The notes under the pieces: model-generated
The model's input: the letters and a program-made list of their open reading frames with translations, nothing else
The model's database searches: none
Told to the model about the DNA's origin: nothing
Made by a program: the position numbers and the translations under genes
Part shown: piece by piece, positions 1 to 9,040 of the stretch
Numbering within the stretch: position 1 is the first letter of the stretch
How the letters are laid out: each line of letters opens with the position of its first letter
Assembly (NCBI RefSeq): GCF_003335505.1
Contig: NZ_QPEX01000024.1
Location: forward strand, 124,001 to 188,000
Direction: 5' to 3'
DNA length: 64,000 bases
Origin: Bremerella cremea
Lineage (GTDB): Bacteria > Planctomycetota > Planctomycetia > Pirellulales > Pirellulaceae

Positions 1-208
1 AGCGAATCAGCATATAACCGCCGTCCACTCCACGAGTGCTTCTCAGAACTCCGTGATTCACCAAACTGCGAAGAACCTGAAGCAAAAAACGTTCTGGCAT
101 TTCGCCTTTGGAGGCAATCTGGCTACAAGGTACCGGGGTATCCGAATCCGATACCGCCAACTGCATGGTTGCCTGTAACGCATAAGCAACTGTTCGCGAC
201 AACTTCAT
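1..208 (-). CDS. Rrf2-family transcriptional regulator (partial, N-terminal part)
   Basis: The minus strand reads from an ATG at 206-208 to the window edge without a stop, giving 69 residues. The translation begins MKLSRTVAYALQA and contains a winged-helix pattern ending in RGVDGGYML, which matches the N-terminal HTH of Rrf2 regulators (IscR/NsrR/RirA type). In this family the C-terminal half may carry cysteines that bind an Fe-S cluster, but that part lies outside the window, so the signal sensed cannot be judged. A purine-rich stretch (AGAGGG) lies upstream of the ATG. The gene is divergent from nothing close by; an A+T-rich spacer separates it from lspA. The family call is fairly secure and the function is unknown. 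Confidence 0.8.
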   Translation of the reverse strand, partial: MKLSRTVAYALQATMQLAVSDSDTPVPCSQIASKGEMPERFLLQVLRSLVNHGVLRSTRGVDGGYMLIR

Positions 209-800
209 TCCACTGCCCTCTTTTGTTATGGAACGATGATAATTTCAAAACGTGCAGGGGACTTATCGATTAACTGACAACCAATCCCCTAAACCCAATA
301 AATACTTCTTCCACTCTTACCGTTTGACCTAGCGAGCAACGTTAGCCATAAGCTGACGCACGTTGATTCTCTTGGCCCAGAAATCTAGACAACTAGCCGT
401 TTGCGGCTGACCTACCGTCTAAACCGACAACAAATGTCTTAAGACAACCTAGTCAATTAAAACAAATACAAAATTACTTACACCCCAAACGCGGTAAAAA
501 TGGAGAATACGTCTATTTCATACGGCTTTCAATACAAATATCTGCGGGTTTAACCGTTTTGACAAAAAAACAATAAAAAAGAGGTTAATGGCATACAAAG
601 AACACTAATCAATTAGTTAGTGGCACAAACAAAGTATCGTTAAATACTGGGGGTTCAATCCGAACTTGCCACAAAGCACTGTGGCAAAACCCGCTGCTAG
701 CATCAAAACGGCTTTGCTTGCTGCAGCACTCAAAGAGGGTTGGCTTCCCCAACCTTAGCTGCTCGGGAAGAAAGAAATGCAGGATCTCAGACGCAGGAAG
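209..800. other. A+T-rich intergenic region with three inverted repeats
   Basis: No convincing gene is seen in these roughly 590 bases. Positions 604-617 form a 6-bp inverted repeat (ACTAAT, 2-base loop, ATTAGT). Positions 666-687 form an 8-bp hairpin (TTGCCACA, 6-base loop, TGTGGCAA). Positions 738-754 form a 6-bp hairpin (GGTTGG/CCAACC). The first is operator-like and could serve the Rrf2 gene; the last two could be 3' ends of the lspA transcript, which would enter this region from the right. There are no clear U-tracts, so these roles are inference. Confidence 0.4.
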
Positions 801-1349
801 CTAAGAAGGTTCCTGAGTAATCTCTGATTCCGCAGGCGCGTGCTGGGCAATGAAGAACGAGTGCCACAGCATCAACCCAGCACCGACGACCAAAAGCGTA
901 TCGGCAACGTTGAAATTGGGCCACACATACTCATCGCTGTAGCGAAAGAGGATGAAATCGCGGACGGCCGCTTTGCCCCAAATTCCAAGCCGATCGTAGA
1001 GATTGCCGAAGATCCCTCCGGTAATCAGGCCCAGCGCTGTGGTTAACAACCAATCATTAGCAGCTTTCGCCACAAACAACCAATACAAGATGCCAATGGC
1101 CGCCACGACCGAGAAGAGGGCAAATACCGGAGTGTAACCTTGCCCGAGGCCGAATAGGGCTCCTTCGTTGGTCGATGTTTGAAAGCCCACATAGGGCTCG
1201 ATGAACCAAAAAGTGCGGTTTTGCCCAGGCTCGCCTAACCAGGCAAACACGGCTGCCTTACTCCACAGATCAAATCCGCACCCGGCGATACTAAGGCCAA
1301 AGAACAACACATAACGGCTTACAGGAACCGCCGAAGGGTGGCTATCCAC
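801..1349 (-). CDS. lspA: Lipoprotein signal peptidase (signal peptidase II)
   Basis: This is the inner-membrane aspartyl protease that cleaves prolipoprotein signal peptides before the lipidated cysteine. With the chosen start the protein has 182 residues and four hydrophobic segments. The signatures are NEGALFGLG near residue 61, GGIFGNLYDRL near 111, VRDFI with catalytic Asp131 and FNVADT with catalytic Asp150. The GTG at 1347-1349 overlaps the stop codon of the upstream DksA-like gene, which suggests translational coupling. An ATG at 1407-1409 would add 20 Pro/Thr/Ser-rich residues and overlap the upstream gene by 68 bases, so it was not preferred. Family members are usually about 160 residues. 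Several lipobox proteins elsewhere in this window are plausible substrates. Confidence 0.9.
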   Translation of the reverse strand: MDSHPSAVPVSRYVLFFGLSIAGCGFDLWSKAAVFAWLGEPGQNRTFWFIEPYVGFQTSTNEGALFGLGQGYTPVFALFSVVAAIGILYWLFVAKAANDWLLTTALGLITGGIFGNLYDRLGIWGKAAVRDFILFRYSDEYVWPNFNVADTLLVVGAGLMLWHSFFIAQHAPAESEITQEPS

Positions 1350-1752
1350 GGGATTCTTCGTCTCGCTTGGTGGCACAGTCGATGCAGTAGTGGGTGTAGG
1401 GGATGGCATTGAGTCGCGACTTTTTGATCCGATGTCCACATTCAACGCACGCACCATACTCGCCCGATTCAATCCTGGCCAGGGCAGAATCAACTTCTGC
1501 TAGCGTAGCTTGCTCGGCAGCCAACAAGTCGAGCGAGAACTCTTGCTCGTAGTTGTCAGACCCAATATCAGCCATGTGGATCGGCATTTTCGATAGATCC
1601 CCAGCAGCCTCTCTGCCGGTCCGATTCAAAGCACCATCGGCCAGATGCGTAGCGTCGCCGACAAGCCTCGCCCGTAACACACGCAGTCTTTCTAGGTAAG
1701 GTTGAGCTTCCTCGGTCTTGTAAGCTCCTTTGCTTGGTCCCGTCTTTCCCAT
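1342..1752 (-). CDS. DksA/TraR-family C4 zinc-finger protein
   Basis: This 136-residue protein has an N-terminal helical region and a C-terminal zinc finger with the cysteine pairs C102-C105 and C123-C126, the hallmark of the DksA/TraR family. Such proteins insert into the RNA polymerase secondary channel and modulate initiation, often together with ppGpp. The acidic coiled-coil-like stretch at about residues 70-98 fits the family layout. The ATG at 1750-1752 has a GAGAAG element just upstream; a GTG 12 bases further out is also possible. Its last codons overlap the start of lspA. The exact paralogue (DksA or another TraR-like regulator) cannot be decided from sequence alone. Confidence 0.85.
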   Translation of the reverse strand: MGKTGPSKGAYKTEEAQPYLERLRVLRARLVGDATHLADGALNRTGREAAGDLSKMPIHMADIGSDNYEQEFSLDLLAAEQATLAEVDSALARIESGEYGACVECGHRIKKSRLNAIPYTHYCIDCATKRDEESRG

Positions 1753-2204
1753 GGCGCTTCTCACGAAGGTGGTCTGTCGTTTGCCTTAATAGCCCGTCCA
1801 ATGGGCAGAAACTGTAGTTTAGAGGGATCACTCTCACGCGGTCAAATCAAACAACTTTTTTTCACCAAGCTCTTCTTTTCTCCCCTAAACCTAGAATCGC
1901 TGAAATAATGTCTGAGCTGATGGAAAGTTAATGGGGTTCTATGAGCGAAAGGAGGCATTTTAGGTACTTCTGCGGCAGATCCTCGCGACTCGATACGATG
2001 TTGAACCACGTTTGCTAGGGTCGGCAGTAGATTTTTCCTTCTGAACCGTTCTTTTCCGATGGCGTCCAACTCTATTAGAATCGCATTCGTGTCCTAGACT
2101 TAACCGTCTCTCCAAGGACACACCCCTCATTTTCGGGCAAACTGCGGCGCGGCGACGCGTCTCCCGTGACCACCGAACCCCTTTGACCATAAGCATTTCA
2201 AAGC
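1753..2204. other. Divergent intergenic region between dksA-like gene and thrC
   Basis: About 450 bases separate two divergently transcribed genes, so both promoters should lie here. Short open frames exist but lack family resemblance or a good ribosome site, and I accept none. The sequence from about 1840 to 1920 is A+T-rich and is the likeliest promoter zone. I see no clear operator. Confidence 0.4.
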
Positions 2205-3605
<1,401 letters not shown>

Positions 3606-3623
3606 CTCCGGGATCCTCGCAAA

Positions 3624-3661
3624 GGGGGCCGAAGGGTGCGTCTCGATGCACCGCTGCCCCC
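3624..3661 (+). terminator. Hairpin after thrC, probable terminator
   Basis: GGGGGC at 3624-3629 pairs with GCCCCC at 3656-3661, and an inner GGTGC (3635-3639) pairs with GCACC (3648-3652). It starts 18 bases after the thrC stop. The following sequence is only weakly T-rich. Confidence 0.5.
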
Positions 3662-3824
3662 TGAAATCCTCTTTACATCGAACGCGCGGAAACGCTTTTG
3701 CTCACGCGTTTTCGTAGGATAGGGTGCGTCAAAACGTTCCCATCCACACCGATCAAACCAATTGAGTCCGTCCCCTGCCCTTGCCTGTGTGGGCAGGAAG
3801 TCTCTTCAAGGTAGAAAGAAAATC

Positions 3825-4619
3825 ATGCCCACCAAAGTCGCTATTAATGGGGCCGCTGGCCGGATGGGGCAACGCTTGGTTGCGCTAGGTTGCCAGGACA
3901 AGTCGCTGGAACTGGTTGCCTGCTTCGAATATTCTGGTCACCCCAAGTTCGGCCAAGATGCCGGCAACGTAGCTGGGGTGGGTGAACTTGGCTTGTACTT
4001 GGTCGATCATACGGACGAATCCTACGACGCAATCATCGACTTCTCGGTCCCTGAAGGTGCCCACGCCGCCGTCGAACGAGCCGTAACCGCCAAAGCTGCC
4101 TTGGTGATGGCCACCACTGGTCTTAAAGAAGAACACAAAGCCAAGATCCGCGAAGCAGCCAACGTGATTCCCGTGGTTTGGGCTCCCAGCATGAGCACCA
4201 CCGTCAACTTGACGATGAAGCTCTGCGAGATCGCAGCAGAGGCCCTGAAGGACGTCCCTGGCGGCGCCGATGTCGAAATCCTTGAACGGCATCACCGCTT
4301 CAAAGAAGACAGCCCCAGCGGAACCGCTTTAAGATTTGGTGAACTTATCGCCAATAAGATGGGAATTACGCGTCACATTCATGGCCGCGAAGGACGCCCC
4401 GGGGCTCGGCCGCATGACGAAATCGCCTATCACGCTATCCGAACCGGCGATAATCCCGGGGAACACACGATTATCTTCGGCCTGCTAGGCGAAACGATGG
4501 AACTGACCGTCCGCGCCAGCAATCGCGATTGCTACGCCAGCGGAGCGCTCCAAGCCGCCAAGTTCGCAGCAGGCAAGCCGCCAGGGCTGTACAATATGAA
4601 CGACGTGCTGGGACTGTAG
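3825..4619 (+). CDS. dapB: 4-hydroxy-tetrahydrodipicolinate reductase
   Basis: This cytoplasmic NAD(P)H enzyme reduces the dapA product to tetrahydrodipicolinate in the lysine and meso-diaminopimelate pathway. The 264-residue protein has the nucleotide-binding loop GAAGRMG at residues 9-15 and the family signature ERHHRFKEDSPSGTA at about 154-168, with the catalytic histidine and lysine. The ATG at 3825 is preceded by AAGGTAGAAAG and gives the usual family length; an ATG 63 bases upstream would add an unlikely extension. Because planctomycetes do have peptidoglycan, this gene may supply both lysine and the cross-linking diamino acid. Confidence 0.95.
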   Translation: MPTKVAINGAAGRMGQRLVALGCQDKSLELVACFEYSGHPKFGQDAGNVAGVGELGLYLVDHTDESYDAIIDFSVPEGAHAAVERAVTAKAALVMATTGLKEEHKAKIREAANVIPVVWAPSMSTTVNLTMKLCEIAAEALKDVPGGADVEILERHHRFKEDSPSGTALRFGELIANKMGITRHIHGREGRPGARPHDEIAYHAIRTGDNPGEHTIIFGLLGETMELTVRASNRDCYASGALQAAKFAAGKPPGLYNMNDVLGL

Positions 4620-4704
4620 GTTAACAATCCCCTTGGATCTACAGACCAATGACAACGGCATACAAATTGATAAAGCTCCAGTTCACTTGAAATAGGTACT
4701 CAGA

Positions 4705-5424
4705 ATGGACTTCCTTGCCACAGAGTTCGTAAGAGTACTTTATGCGTTACTGCCTGGATTCTTTGCTAGTTGGATTTTTTACGGCCTAACAGCGCACCCC
4801 AAACAAACCCCATTTGAGAGAGTAGTTCAAGCACTTATCTTTACTGCTATCGTCCGCTTCTTCGTAGTACCAACCAGATGGCTCTTATTTCTATTTGGCA
4901 ATTTACTCCCCTTAGGTCACTGGACTTCAGACACTGAGTTCATCTGGTCAATGCTTTTTGCCACTGCCATTGGATTTATTTTTACGTATTTCGCCAACAA
5001 CGATCAAATACATGTTTTTTTGCGCAACCTCAGTTTTTTCAATGGAAAAATCAAGGACATTACAAAGAGAACATCATATCCCTCAGAATGGTTCAGCGCG
5101 TTTAACAAAGATAGACGATTTGTGGTCCTTCACCTGAAAGACAATCGTCGCGTTCAAGGTTGGCCTTATGAATGGCCAGACTCCCCGGATACTGGACATT
5201 TTGTACTTATGAATGCATCATGGCTATTACCTGATAATACACAAGCACACTTATATTCGGTTGAACGAATGCTGATACCTGCAGCTGAGGTTGAAATCGT
5301 CGAAGTGTTAGCGAATGAATCGGAGCTTCGCGTCACCGACGATGATCTTAAAGAGGCGTATTCTCCTTTAATTAAGCTACAAAAAGAGGACAATGCTCAA
5401 AACAGTCAAGATAGTCAATTCTGA
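4705..5424 (+). CDS. DUF6338-like membrane protein of unknown function
   Basis: The 239-residue protein has three hydrophobic segments (about residues 8-30, 42-66 and 80-98) followed by a soluble domain to the C terminus. The opening LLPGFFASWIFYGLT and the following FERVVQALIFT resemble what I recall of the DUF6338 family; this is from memory, not a search. The soluble part (VVLHLKDNRRVQGWPYEWP, then GHFVLMNASWL and MLIPAAEVEIVEVL) alternates like a small beta-barrel, possibly SH3- or Sm-like, which is inference. The gene is clearly A+T-richer than dapB and metH and its codons differ, suggesting horizontal acquisition. Two tiny proline-rich genes follow on the same strand. Confidence 0.7.
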   Translation: MDFLATEFVRVLYALLPGFFASWIFYGLTAHPKQTPFERVVQALIFTAIVRFFVVPTRWLLFLFGNLLPLGHWTSDTEFIWSMLFATAIGFIFTYFANNDQIHVFLRNLSFFNGKIKDITKRTSYPSEWFSAFNKDRRFVVLHLKDNRRVQGWPYEWPDSPDTGHFVLMNASWLLPDNTQAHLYSVERMLIPAAEVEIVEVLANESELRVTDDDLKEAYSPLIKLQKEDNAQNSQDSQF

Positions 5425-5538
5425 GTATTTGCATTCGCAAAACTCATTAGACCGACTTATCAATTTCAGCTATGATTACTTTCCATATTTGCAGGTTTCC
5501 CACTATGATTCCAGCACTTTTTCATTTGGAGTTTAACC

Positions 5539-5739
5539 ATGTCTAATGGGGATTCCTCCTGCAAGCATGTAGGAGAGAGAGGCAACAACGGCCTGCCTCC
5601 CACAATTACCAACAATTCCTCTAACGGCCCACCTCCTAATTCACCTCAGATGGTCGATGGCGGTCATTCTGGCCCCCCGGAAAGCTCTTCAAGACCAGCT
5701 CCTCCACCTCCACCTCCGCCGCCAAAAAACAAAAAATAA
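5539..5739 (+). CDS. Small protein with C-terminal polyproline tail, copy 1
   Basis: This 66-residue protein is rich in Asn, Gly, Ser and Pro, has no hydrophobic segment and one cysteine, and looks disordered. It ends in Ser-Arg-Pro-Ala, eight prolines and Lys-Asn-Lys-Lys. A Shine-Dalgarno GGAG at 5528-5531 sits at good spacing before the ATG. The next gene encodes the same tail with different codons, which supports both as real coding genes. It lies 114 bases downstream of the DUF6338-like gene in the same A+T-rich block. I do not recognise a described family. The eight-proline run should need elongation factor P for efficient translation. Confidence 0.7.
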   Translation: MSNGDSSCKHVGERGNNGLPPTITNNSSNGPPPNSPQMVDGGHSGPPESSSRPAPPPPPPPPKNKK

Positions 5740-5776
5740 CCTTAAGTCTGTTGGTAAAATAACTTGGAGTTCAACA

Positions 5777-5923
5777 ATGGGAAGCAAAGCCCCTCAACCG
5801 CCCCCAGGATCAAATCCGCCACCTTCTTCTCCAACTAAACAGGCAGGTCATAACGGTTTACCTGTGAATGAATCACGCCCGGCACCACCACCTCCTCCTC
5901 CACCTCCCAAAAATAAAAAATAG
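5777..5923 (+). CDS. Small protein with C-terminal polyproline tail, copy 2
   Basis: This 48-residue protein is a shorter relative of the preceding one. It shares a PPPxSP element, a GHxGxP element and the final Ser-Arg-Pro-Ala, eight prolines and Lys-Asn-Lys-Lys. The tails differ at many third codon positions but are identical as protein. The ribosome site and spacing also match copy 1: both read TTGGAGTT, a pyrimidine, AAC, any base, ATG. The gene starts 37 bases after copy 1 ends and is followed by a perfect palindrome. Function is unknown. A partner role for the DUF6338-like membrane protein is a guess from position only. Confidence 0.68.
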   Translation: MGSKAPQPPPGSNPPPSSPTKQAGHNGLPVNESRPAPPPPPPPPKNKK

Positions 5924-5939
5924 ATCTATGCCGCCTAGA

Positions 5940-5969
5940 AGAATCCAGAGTTGTACAACTCTGGATTCT
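5940..5969. terminator. Perfect 30-bp palindrome closing the polyproline block
   Basis: The 30 bases at 5940-5969 equal their own reverse complement, centred on GTAC. As RNA this gives a stem of about 13 bp with a minimal loop, 16 bases after the stop of the second mini-gene. There is no long U-tract (TATAAC follows), so it may be a terminator without a T-run, an mRNA 3' stabiliser, or a protein-binding site. Confidence 0.55.
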
Positions 5970-6081
5970 ATAACAAATGTCAAAGATTCGGCTTCCGGAT
6001 TATTTTTCGAGATTTACACGCCCACCACAATTGCCTTCATGCTATAGCCCACACCACGACCTTCGGACAGAGGCTAAAACC

Positions 6082-6930
6082 ATGGTAAATGTCATTATAA
6101 AATCCTTCATTTCATACAACTTGTCTGTCATTGCCCTAACAGCAATAATCATCTCAAGCTGTAACTCGGGGATCCATGCTTCTGAACTCCCGACACCTCT
6201 CCTCACCGCCCACGCTCACAACGATTACTACCACCAGCGTCCCTTGCTCGATGCACTCGACCAGGGTTTTAGCAACGTGGAGGCGGACGTCTTTCTGGTA
6301 GGTGATCAGCTTCTCGTGGGGCACTTCCGCTGGGAATTGCGCCGCGATCGTTCGCTCGAATCGCTTTACCTGGCTCCTCTGAAAGAACGCGTCACCGCCA
6401 ACGATGGGCATGTCTACCCTCAGCCTGGCCGCTTTGTGCTGTTGATCGATATCAAAGAAGATGGCGCTGACGCTTACGCGGCCCTCGCAAAACTCTTAGC
6501 AAAATACGACGACATCCTCTCGGTCACCCAAGATGGCAAGCACGAGCAAAAGGCCGTCACCGTGATCATCAGTGGCGATCGTGCCCAGAAAGAGATCGCG
6601 AAGTCGAACCCACGCTATGTTGGAATTGACGGTCGCATTTCGGATTTAGAAAGCGAAGCCCCCAGCGACTTGCTGCCCCTTATCAGCGACAAATGGAGCA
6701 GCCATTTCAAATGGAAAGGGAGCGGCGAGATGCCGCCAGAGGAACGCGAGAAGCTAAAAGGTATCGTCCAAAAGGCTCACCAGAAGGGGCGTCTTGTTCG
6801 CTTCTGGGCAACGCCTGAAAAGCCAGAAGTTTGGGCAGAACTGCAGCAAGCTGGCGTCGACTTGATTGGAACCGACGACTTAAAAAAGCTGGCCAACTTC
6901 CTCAACGAGAACACCCCAGCCGCGCAGTAA
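6082..6930 (+). CDS. PI-PLC/glycerophosphodiesterase-like lipoprotein
   Basis: The 282-residue protein has an N-terminal hydrophobic segment ending in a lipobox (ISSC, Cys27), so it is probably a lipidated envelope protein. After it comes HAHNDY and then NVEADVFL, matching the two-part N-terminal signature of the PLC-like/GDPD TIM-barrel superfamily, in which a His and acidic residues bind metal and cleave phosphodiesters. The later LLIDIKE and VDLIGTDDL also fit strands of that barrel. The closest group seems to be the fungal AIM6-like branch. The ATG at 6082 has AGAGG upstream; an ATG 105 bases earlier would bury the signal peptide. The substrate is not known. Confidence 0.72.
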   Translation: MVNVIIKSFISYNLSVIALTAIIISSCNSGIHASELPTPLLTAHAHNDYYHQRPLLDALDQGFSNVEADVFLVGDQLLVGHFRWELRRDRSLESLYLAPLKERVTANDGHVYPQPGRFVLLIDIKEDGADAYAALAKLLAKYDDILSVTQDGKHEQKAVTVIISGDRAQKEIAKSNPRYVGIDGRISDLESEAPSDLLPLISDKWSSHFKWKGSGEMPPEEREKLKGIVQKAHQKGRLVRFWATPEKPEVWAELQQAGVDLIGTDDLKKLANFLNENTPAAQ

Positions 6931-6951
6931 CTTGCGTTTAGGCGCAGAAAA

Positions 6952-7010
6952 AGGCCCCGATAACGTGAGCTCCCGAAAGAACATTTTCAGGAGACACGTT
7001 ATCGAGGCCT
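6952..7010. terminator. Long hairpin between convergent genes, bidirectional terminator
   Basis: Positions 6952-6967 pair with 6995-7010 over 16 bp with one mismatch. The loop contains further pairing (CCCGAAA against TTTCAGG). It sits midway between the plus-strand lipoprotein gene and the minus-strand gene ending at 7048. Confidence 0.65.
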
Positions 7011-7047
7011 ATCGATTGCTTCTTAGACAGAAGCATTCCAATCGTTG

Positions 7048-7524
7048 CTAGACGCCACCACCTTGCAACTTCTTACGTTGCTGCTCGGCTGCGCTCGCCT
7101 TTTTGTTGGGCTTCAACTCATCCCCTTTCAATTCAATATTCAAGTTGGGATCACTGGCATCGATCTCCATTTCCAACGTTGAATTAGAGTTGAATTCAGC
7201 CGGGATGAACTGAAACATAATCGGTTCCGGTTCTGGAATACGTTCCGTCGGAGCGGTTTCCCCAATCTTTTTCTCGGCGGTAACCTTCACGCGGCGCTTC
7301 CCAGGAAGCGTATTCAGCGAAAACTTGCCGTCTACAATCTCGGCACTCTCAAACTGCCCTTGCCCGCCGACCGGCTGCAGTTCGAGGTACCCTGATTCAA
7401 TTGGGCTCCCGTTCCACGTGGCGGTACCTTTCACGTGAACCTTGCCGTCAGAGTCACAGCCAACAACAAAGAGAACCAAAACGACTAGCAAAAAAGGAGA
7501 CCAACGGCCATAAAGCTTTGTCAC
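7048..7524 (-). CDS. Planctomycete lipoprotein with carboxypeptidase-regulatory-like fold
   Basis: The 158-residue protein has a signal sequence ending in a lipobox (VVGC, Cys23). The mature part (KGTATWNGSPIESGYLELQP, then GKFSLNTLPGKRRVKVTAEK) has the shape of a small beta-sandwich of the carboxypeptidase-regulatory type, common in planctomycete lipoproteins. The start is the GTG at 7522-7524, preceded by AAAGGTAA; an upstream extension would have no signal peptide. It lies 62 bases downstream of the DUF1559 gene on the same strand, a pairing often seen in Pirellulales, so the two are probably co-transcribed. The role is unknown, probably structural or adhesive in the envelope. Confidence 0.72.
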   Translation of the reverse strand: MTKLYGRWSPFLLVVLVLFVVGCDSDGKVHVKGTATWNGSPIESGYLELQPVGGQGQFESAEIVDGKFSLNTLPGKRRVKVTAEKKIGETAPTERIPEPEPIMFQFIPAEFNSNSTLEMEIDASDPNLNIELKGDELKPNKKASAAEQQRKKLQGGGV

Positions 7525-7586
7525 GCGAAAATTACCTTTATATGGGGAGAAACGAGCGTCGAGAACGGCAAAACCATACCAGCGAA

Positions 7587-8549
7587 TTAGTACTCGCCGA
7601 TTACCTTCCCATCGCTTCGTGCACCAAGCGATCGCCAAGGATTAAGCGCGACGGTCTCGGAAACAAATCGAACCGAGCCATCCGTCAACGCCACATTCAC
7701 ACCCCCTGGATGCCAGCTGCGAGCAGCAACCACGTTCGCTCCCCAGTCCCAATCAGAGTGTTGTGTACACTTCGCACCCAAATTGCTTCCCAAATTGGTA
7801 TGGCAGCGATTGAGGCGGTCATTGGCATTCGCGTTGGGCGTGAGATAGGTCGTAAAGCCCGCACCCATAGCAACCTGAGTTCGCCCCAGCGATCCCCAAG
7901 TATTTTCGGCAGCCGGAGTAATAATCTCAGAGAACAACAGCGTATTGGACAACCCGTCGGTGCAGTCCTTCAAACCAGCCTTTCTCTCCGGCACGAACAT
8001 GCCGGCTGTACCAGCGTAGCCATCAACCTCGTTCCACGGCGCCAGGCCAGAATTGAAATTGGCATCGCCGTAGCACACCACGTAGTTATGCAAGGCATTT
8101 TGCCAACTAGTGACGCCTTCTTCCTGAATTTTGGTATCGTCCGATGGGCAAAGCATTGCATCGAGAAGCTGCTTCCGGGCTGCACCACCACGGGTTGCAT
8201 TGCCGTTGATCTTCTCTTCAAAGTTAAGCTGCTCGTACATGGCATTCTGTTCGATAAACGGCAAAATGAACCCATACCAAGACCAAGAGTCGCGGCCGTA
8301 ATTGTGTGGGTTTCCGTTACCGTAGCTTCCGGGGGGAAGATTTCCGTAGGTATCGTGGAAATTGTGCGAGGCCAAGGCTAGTTGCTTTTGCTGGTTGGTG
8401 CATTGCATCCGACGAGCAGCCTCGCGAGCTTGTTGCACAGCCGGCAACAGAAGTGCGATCAATACGCCAATGATAGCGATCACAACCAACAATTCGACGA
8501 GAGTAAAGCCGGAACGCGAACGGCGGCAATCAATCTGGGACACGAGCAT
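7587..8549 (-). CDS. DUF1559 domain protein with type IV pilin-like N terminus
   Basis: The 320-residue protein opens with a short basic leader and GFTLVELLVVIAIIGVLIAL, the prepilin cleavage/methylation motif, followed by LLPAVQQAREAARRMQC. The rest is the DUF1559 domain with the C-terminal SWHPGGVNVALTDGS element (the H-x-DG motif). These proteins are greatly expanded in planctomycetes and are thought to be pseudopilin-like surface or secretion components. The ATG at 8549 has AAGGA upstream and is preferred over one 21 bases further out. A lipoprotein gene follows in the same direction. Confidence 0.9.
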   Translation of the reverse strand: MLVSQIDCRRSRSGFTLVELLVVIAIIGVLIALLLPAVQQAREAARRMQCTNQQKQLALASHNFHDTYGNLPPGSYGNGNPHNYGRDSWSWYGFILPFIEQNAMYEQLNFEEKINGNATRGGAARKQLLDAMLCPSDDTKIQEEGVTSWQNALHNYVVCYGDANFNSGLAPWNEVDGYAGTAGMFVPERKAGLKDCTDGLSNTLLFSEIITPAAENTWGSLGRTQVAMGAGFTTYLTPNANANDRLNRCHTNLGSNLGAKCTQHSDWDWGANVVAARSWHPGGVNVALTDGSVRFVSETVALNPWRSLGARSDGKVIGEY

Positions 8550-9040
8550 GAGGGATCCTTTTTTTAACAATTGAGATTAGGGGAACAAGCAACCGTAGTA
8601 GCTTGTCGATCGAAGCGGGTACTGCCTCTGGATCTCAGGAAAACTAAACTAGGGAGAAGGAGAAAATGAAGAGCCAGCTGACCTGGGATCGTACTTGTTT
8701 GCCTTCGACCAACCGAAAACTCTTTCGGCCAGCCTGAGGGCGGCACCCCTGCAAAGCCCAAGAGCTTCGAGCGGTTCTATCAAGTTAATATTACATGACA
8801 AATTTTTCCATGAATTATTGTTCAAGCAAACGTTATGAATTCACATGTAAATTCACAACAACACGTGTGCTACATCTCCACTTCTGCTAGACGTAAGTAA
8901 AAGTCCCATCACGGACACTTGGCATTAGGCGTGTTGGCAAGTTTCTGCGTTTATCGCTTGCATTGCACTCGCACCCCAAGCCAGAATGACCGAAATTCCT
9001 CCTCTATTTCTCCCCATACTCCTCTAACGGAAAATACATC
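8550..9040. other. Divergent intergenic region before the sulfatase gene
   Basis: About 490 bases lie between the minus-strand DUF1559 gene and the plus-strand sulfatase, so both promoters are expected here. A direct repeat of AATTCACA occurs at 8838-8845 and 8850-8857, spaced 12 bases apart, in an A+T-rich stretch. No gene is supported. Confidence 0.35.

Noticed and set aside
645..665. tRNA-like T-arm (GGTTCAATCC)
   Set aside because: No acceptor stem, anticodon arm or CCA-like end can be built around it.
5700..5735. Proline-codon repeats as simple slippage-prone DNA repeat
   Set aside because: The codons are mixed within and between the two genes, so the tail is kept at protein level rather than by repeat expansion.
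7401..8381. Long plus-strand open frame opposite the DUF1559 and lipoprotein genes
   Set aside because: It is antisense to two well supported genes, has Arg/His-rich composition typical of a shadow frame and shows no family motif.
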